A stretch of 44,515 bases of DNA from Aquificaceae bacterium (GTDB taxonomy: Bacteria; Aquificota; Aquificia; Aquificales; Aquificaceae): the NCBI GenBank assembly GCA_037481935.1, contig JBBFKQ010000011.1, forward strand, positions 1 through 44,515, given 5' to 3'. This document shows positions 40,978 to 44,515 of the stretch, piece by piece (within the stretch, counting starts at the first letter, position 1; the number at the start of each line of letters is the position of its first letter). The notes under the pieces were generated by a model. That model saw nothing but the letters and a program-made list of their open reading frames with translations. It was not told the DNA's origin and made no database searches. The translations under genes were made by a program, and so were the position numbers.

Positions 40978-40983
40978 ATTATA
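40978..40983 (-). promoter_or_regulatory. -10 element of comM, leaderless spacing
   Basis: TATAAT on the minus strand (40983-40978) lies 9 nt before the comM ATG at 40968. No ribosome site is seen. Confidence 0.45.
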
Positions 40984-41012
40984 ATCTGGCTTTCTGGCAA
41001 AGTTTTTAGGAT

Positions 41013-41630
41013 TTAACCTTCTATCTCCTCCTCAAGTAAATTTTGCAGGTTTATTTTTATATCCTCTATTATCTCAACCTCTTCATCCCAGCCTGTAATG
41101 AACCATTTTTTGCCCTCTTCTGCTATCATTACCTTTTTATCAAAGGTGGTATACCATATGACCTTTTTTACACCTGCGTCCAGCAGTTCCTGAGTTTTTT
41201 CCCTGCAGTAGTTCATGAAGTCTCCATACTTTGTCAGGTCAGCCTTTGTGTCTATTTCTATAACTACCTCTGGGGCAACTGCGGTGTATCTGTGGTCTAT
41301 GCCTTCTCTGAGGAGCTTTTCCTTTTCAAAGATGGCTATGTCAAGATTACGCCAGCTTCCTTTTGTGGTTTTAAAGCCAGCTTCATTGGTTGCTATAATA
41401 TACCTATTCCTGTCGAGTTTTTGCACTAAATACGAATAGATCAGGTAAAGGATGAACCACTGAATCTTACTGCTTCCCATAACCTCCTCCGGAGTTTTTT
41501 CCCCAGACAGAACTTTCTGATAATCGCGGTAGTATATGGGCTTGCCCCTTTTCATTTCGTATATCAAGACCTCTGGGACTCTTCGCTTCTCCGATTTCTT
41601 GATTACTCTTTTTCCACCTTTTACTGCCAT
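41013..41630 (-). CDS. Uma2-family (DUF820) putative restriction endonuclease-like protein
   Basis: This 205-residue protein has a PD-(D/E)xK-like core: RNLDIAIFEKEKLLREG gives the Asp, and PEVVIEIDTKADL the acidic pair with the downstream lysine, as in Uma2 proteins common in cyanobacteria and thermophiles. Then KTQELLDAGVKKVIWYTTFD matches the usual continuation. The N-terminus is very basic (GGKRVIKKSEKRR), unlike most relatives. Biological role is unknown. It starts 28 bp after mqnC ends. Confidence 0.75.
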   Translation of the reverse strand: MAVKGGKRVIKKSEKRRVPEVLIYEMKRGKPIYYRDYQKVLSGEKTPEEVMGSSKIQWFILYLIYSYLVQKLDRNRYIIATNEAGFKTTKGSWRNLDIAIFEKEKLLREGIDHRYTAVAPEVVIEIDTKADLTKYGDFMNYCREKTQELLDAGVKKVIWYTTFDKKVMIAEEGKKWFITGWDEEVEIIEDIKINLQNLLEEEIEG

Positions 41631-41658
41631 ACTATACCCCTAAAAATCTTTACTGACT

Positions 41659-42738
41659 TTAAGAATCAAAGACCCTCATTATCCTGTAATATGTATCTCG
41701 CTGGGCCGGAGTAAATCCTGCAGACCTTATGGCATAGACCATGTCTTCCACCTTTGGAATGTTTACTCTGTAGGATGTGGAAGATATGACGTTCTCCTCT
41801 ATCATCACACTTCCAAGGTCGTTGGCACCAAAGTGAAGTCCCAGAGTTCCTATCTGCATGGTCTGGGTCACGTGAGAGCTCTGGATGTTCTTAAAGTTAT
41901 CCAGATAAAGCCTTGATATGGAAAGCACCTTAAGGTAGTAGGTGGATGGTGCCTCTTCCACCATATCCAGCTGGGTTTTGCCCTTTTTAAAGGTCCATGG
42001 TATGAAGGCTGTAAAACCTCCCGTCTGGTCCTGCAGTCTTCTTACCCTCTCCAAGTGCTCCACAATGTGCTCCGGCTTTTCCACATGTCCGAACATCATG
42101 GTGGCAGTGGAGGTCATTCCAAGTTCGTGAGCAGTCCTGTGGACAGTTTCCCACTCTTCAACAGTGCATTTTCCTGGGCTCAGAAAGCTTCTTACCTCCT
42201 GAGACAGTATCTCTGCACCACCTCCAGGCAGAGAATCAAGCCCTGCAGCCTTTAGCCTTCTGAGCACTTCCCTTATACTGAGCTTCTCTATCCTTGCCAG
42301 ATATACTATCTCTGGAGCGGAGAAGGAGTGCACCTGCACCTGCGGAAACCTTTCCTTTATGGAGCTTATCAGGTCCTCATAGTAGCTAAGCGGAAGGTCT
42401 GGGTTTAGACCGCCCTGCATTAGAAGGGTTGTCCCGCCCCATTCTATGAGCTCCTGCACTTTTCTAAGCACTTCTTCCTTGGGGAGCACATAGCCTTCTG
42501 GAGAGCCCACCTTCCTCTGGAAGGCGCAGAACTTGCACCCAGCAACGCACACGTTGGTGTAGTTGACGTTCCTGTCTATAACAAAGGTGACTATGTTTTC
42601 AGGATGGAGCCTTTTTCTAACCTCACTGGCAAGGAAGCCAAGGGTTGAAAGCTCTTCTTCAAAAAGACTGAGAGCTTCTTCCTGTGTAAGTCTTTCTCCT
42701 TCAAGGATTCTATCATAAACTTCTGCATGCGTTCTCAT
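41659..42738 (-). CDS. mqnC: Cyclic dehypoxanthinyl futalosine synthase MqnC
   Basis: This 359-residue radical-SAM enzyme of the futalosine route to menaquinone has cluster cysteines C64, C68 and C71 in TNVCVAGCKFCAF. GGTTLLMQGGLNPDLPLSYY and SLPGGGAEILSQEVR are characteristic, as are TSTATMMFGHVEKPEHIVEH and the C-terminal SVMIEENVISS. It lies 15 bp after the phosphoglycerate mutase gene. Other mqn genes are not in the window. The quinone it helps make is the likely acceptor for the formate dehydrogenase. Confidence 0.93.
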   Translation of the reverse strand: MRTHAEVYDRILEGERLTQEEALSLFEEELSTLGFLASEVRKRLHPENIVTFVIDRNVNYTNVCVAGCKFCAFQRKVGSPEGYVLPKEEVLRKVQELIEWGGTTLLMQGGLNPDLPLSYYEDLISSIKERFPQVQVHSFSAPEIVYLARIEKLSIREVLRRLKAAGLDSLPGGGAEILSQEVRSFLSPGKCTVEEWETVHRTAHELGMTSTATMMFGHVEKPEHIVEHLERVRRLQDQTGGFTAFIPWTFKKGKTQLDMVEEAPSTYYLKVLSISRLYLDNFKNIQSSHVTQTMQIGTLGLHFGANDLGSVMIEENVISSTSYRVNIPKVEDMVYAIRSAGFTPAQRDTYYRIMRVFDS

Positions 42739-42753
42739 GTTTAAGAATTTATC

Positions 42754-43971
42754 TCATGCTCCAAACTTAGCAAGCCTGAGGGAGTGAGCCAGCATAAGGT
42801 TTATGAGTTTTTCTGCGGGTAAGATGCCAAGCTCACCCTTTAAACATTCCCTTTCGGTAAACCTCTCAGAAGTGCCCCCAAGCACATAGGGTGAGTGTAG
42901 AAGCACAGGAACAGGGTGCCAAGAGTGACCTTTCAGCACAGAGGGAGTAGAATGGTCTCCAGTTATAAAGAGCACATCTGGCTTAAGCTCAAGTATATCC
43001 GGGACATGCCTGTCAAACTCCTCAAGAACCTTAATCTTTCCCTCGTAGTTTCCATCCTCTCCGTAAGAGTCCGTCTTCTTTATGTGAAGAAAGAAAAAGT
43101 CATAGTCTTCCCATACATCTTTTACTGCCATGATTTCGTCCCTTATAGACTGTCCTTCAAAGTCAACAAGCTCCATACCCACAAGGCTTGCAAGACCCTT
43201 ATACATGGGATAGACTGCAACGGCACAGGCTTTTAAGCCAAACCTCTCCTCAAAGCTCTCCATCTTTGGCTTCTGAGAAAAGCCACGCAGGAGCATGTAG
43301 TTTGCCTTCGGCTCATCTGCAAGAACACTTTCAATTCTCCTTAAAAGCTCCCTCACAACCTTTGCGACCCTTTCGGATGCCTCCGTCTGTCCATAAGGCT
43401 CTATGGGTTCAAGTCCCTCCTTCTGTGGGTCAGTATCCTTTATGCTATCGCTACCCTCAGGAAGAGGCTCTGGAAATCTAAGGAGCAGTGCAACTCTGTG
43501 CTCCATGCCCGGTGCAAAAAATACCTCTACTCCATCCACTTCCCTTATCTCTTTAGAGAGCCTGTCAGTTATCCTTCTGTTCTCCTCTGTGGGAATCCTT
43601 CCAGCCCTTCTGTCTTTTACCAGAAGCCTGCCTTCTATCCTTTCCACCGTGGCGTAGTTGCCCCTTATGGCAATGTCCGTGTCCTTTACCTCAAGACCAA
43701 GACCAAGTGCTTCCAGTATACCCCTCCCAATCTGGTATTTCAGGGGGTTGTATCCGAATATGCCAAGATGTCCAGGACCGCTTCCTGGAGTTATGCCATG
43801 GTCAACAGGGACATGCATGCCAAGGGCTGACCTCTTTGCAAGGGCATCCAGATTGGGTGTTCTGGCGAGCTCAAGCTCTGTTTTCCCCTCCTTTACGGGA
43901 AGACCACCAAGGCCATCAAGCACAACCATGAGTATCTTTGTGTTGTTTCTGTTAATCAGCTCCGCAAGCAT
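42754..43971 (-). CDS. apgM: 2,3-bisphosphoglycerate-independent phosphoglycerate mutase, archaeal type
   Basis: This protein of about 405 residues interconverts 2- and 3-phosphoglycerate. It belongs to the alkaline-phosphatase superfamily: the metal-binding start [50 protein letters not shown], and the late [20 protein letters not shown] carry the metal ligands. This is the short ApgM form rather than the 510-residue bacterial GpmI. The frame extends to a TTG at 44001 overlapping the upstream gene; the ATG at 43971 gives the normal N-terminus. Confidence 0.9.
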   Translation of the reverse strand: MLAELINRNNTKILMVVLDGLGGLPVKEGKTELELARTPNLDALAKRSALGMHVPVDHGITPGSGPGHLGIFGYNPLKYQIGRGILEALGLGLEVKDTDIAIRGNYATVERIEGRLLVKDRRAGRIPTEENRRITDRLSKEIREVDGVEVFFAPGMEHRVALLLRFPEPLPEGSDSIKDTDPQKEGLEPIEPYGQTEASERVAKVVRELLRRIESVLADEPKANYMLLRGFSQKPKMESFEERFGLKACAVAVYPMYKGLASLVGMELVDFEGQSIRDEIMAVKDVWEDYDFFFLHIKKTDSYGEDGNYEGKIKVLEEFDRHVPDILELKPDVLFITGDHSTPSVLKGHSWHPVPVLLHSPYVLGGTSERFTERECLKGELGILPAEKLINLMLAHSLRLAKFGA

Positions 43972-43990
43972 AAACAAAAATTTTAACAGC

Positions 43991-44473
43991 TTAGGGTCCA
44001 ATCTGTCTCAGGAAGGGTGGTATTTCTTCACTCTTCAGCCATCCACATTCTTCAAGACCTCTTTCCACAATCTCTTCAGACTTTCCTGTTCTCTGCATCA
44101 GCAGTTTAACAAAGTCTGACCTTTTCCCCTTGAACTCTTCTATTTCCTCGTAGCTTACCTCTGGGAAGCGGGAAACTATCCTGTCTTTTACTATGTTCCA
44201 TGCGGCAAGGTTGGAGTAGAGGTTAAACTCCTTTCCTCTCACTGTCTCCTTTACTGCAAGAGATTTTAGAAATTCAAACCTTTCAGGCTTTATGGTCAGT
44301 ATAGCCTCAGCCATTAGGGGGTCAACGGTGTAGAACACTCCAAAGAGCTTACCCAGTATCCTTTTCTGCGTTCTTATAATCTGGTCAAGAATATCCTGAA
44401 CCTCGGGTTCTACCTTCTCATATATGAGTTCAAAGTAGTTTAACGCAAGTTGCAAGTTATAGCATCCCTGCAC
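43991..44473 (-). CDS. Hypothetical protein, start uncertain near window end
   Basis: I do not recognise this protein of about 160 residues. It is soluble and mostly helical ([60 protein letters not shown]). The frame begins at GTG 44473 and is closed upstream by a stop; a TTG at 44455 is another candidate. The first codons lie in the sequence shared with the other window end (44449-44461), so the true 5' end may have been altered or the gene may have lost its natural start. apgM follows directly. Confidence 0.55.
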   Translation of the reverse strand: MQGCYNLQLALNYFELIYEKVEPEVQDILDQIIRTQKRILGKLFGVFYTVDPLMAEAILTIKPERFEFLKSLAVKETVRGKEFNLYSNLAAWNIVKDRIVSRFPEVSYEEIEEFKGKRSDFVKLLMQRTGKSEEIVERGLEECGWLKSEEIPPFLRQIGP

Positions 44474-44503
44474 TCCAGAGCCTATGGAGATTGTAAGAAA
44501 TTA
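44449..44503. repeat. End sequence sharing parts with positions 47-67
   Basis: GTTGCAAGTTATA at 44449-44461 and AGAAATTA at 44496-44503 flank 34 bp that include the hairpin-like CTCCA..TGGAG (44473-44489). At the left end of the window the two flanks are joined without this 34 bp. It may be a mobile or repeat-derived sequence; no family is recognised. Confidence 0.4.
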
Positions 44504-44515
44504 CCGCCATGTAGA

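Noticed and set aside
44461-44499. CRISPR repeat at the right window edge
   Set aside because: A hairpin-like segment is present, but only one copy is visible and no spacer periodicity can be shown.

Overview
The window reads as a piece of chromosome from a thermophilic, Gram-negative bacterium, most likely of the Aquificota (Hydrogenobacter/Thermocrinis-like). This is an inference from gene content and style, not a database match. Genes are very tightly packed, with many 1-40 bp overlaps. Arginine codons are mostly AGA/AGG and isoleucine is often ATA. There is a futalosine-type menaquinone gene (mqnC), an archaeal-type phosphoglycerate mutase, lipopolysaccharide-transport genes and a periplasmic selenocysteine formate dehydrogenase.

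Layout. 1-3.7 kb (minus strand): a PLD/SNF2 helicase and a truncated restriction-methylase-like fragment, probably a decayed defence island at the window edge. 3.8-6.5 kb (+): a GltD-like flavoenzyme, a small exported protein and a heptosyltransferase. 6.5-7.6 kb (-): an FtsW/RodA protein. 7.7-10.2 kb (+): tRNA-Asn, minC, minD, minE and a HAD phosphatase. 10.1-11.7 kb (-): two SurA-like chaperones. 11.8-19.0 kb (+): a BASS-type transporter, RlpA, an XRE/PBP-like regulator with modABC, then phoU and an NtrY-like kinase behind a candidate Pho box. 19.0-30.6 kb (-): one long co-directional run. In transcription order it is fdnG (UGA/Sec), fdnH, fdnI, a hairpin, fdhE, a GcvH-like lipoyl protein, selC (tRNA-Sec), an IscU/NifU-like protein, thrS, a Usp-family protein, plsC, mobB and three unknowns. 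30.7-38.9 kb (+): a DEAD-box helicase, kdsC, lptC, lptA, an HU-family protein, a geranylgeranyl-reductase-like flavoprotein, an encapsulin shell protein, a VWA protein, small unknowns and bioB. 38.9-39.4 kb: a 534 bp gene-free region full of short repeats. 39.4-44.5 kb (-): comM, a Uma2-type protein, mqnC, apgM and an unknown.

How the genes fit together. Formate oxidation is the main theme. The window holds the three-subunit enzyme, its maturation factor FdhE, the tRNA that decodes its in-frame UGA, the molybdate/tungstate importer with its presumed regulator, and MobB for the molybdenum cofactor. SelA, SelB and SelD are not here. A second theme is the envelope: heptosyltransferase, KdsC, LptC, LptA, RlpA, FtsW, Min and SurA-like proteins.

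The most unusual items are: the two opposed arrays of a TTTCACA/TGTGAAA motif between the convergent genes bioB and comM, with a DnaA-trio-like tract next to one copy; the encapsulin overlapping a VWA gene with no recognisable cargo; selC embedded between protein genes of the formate dehydrogenase run; and a recurrent -10 box 6-10 nt before start codons, which suggests leaderless mRNAs.
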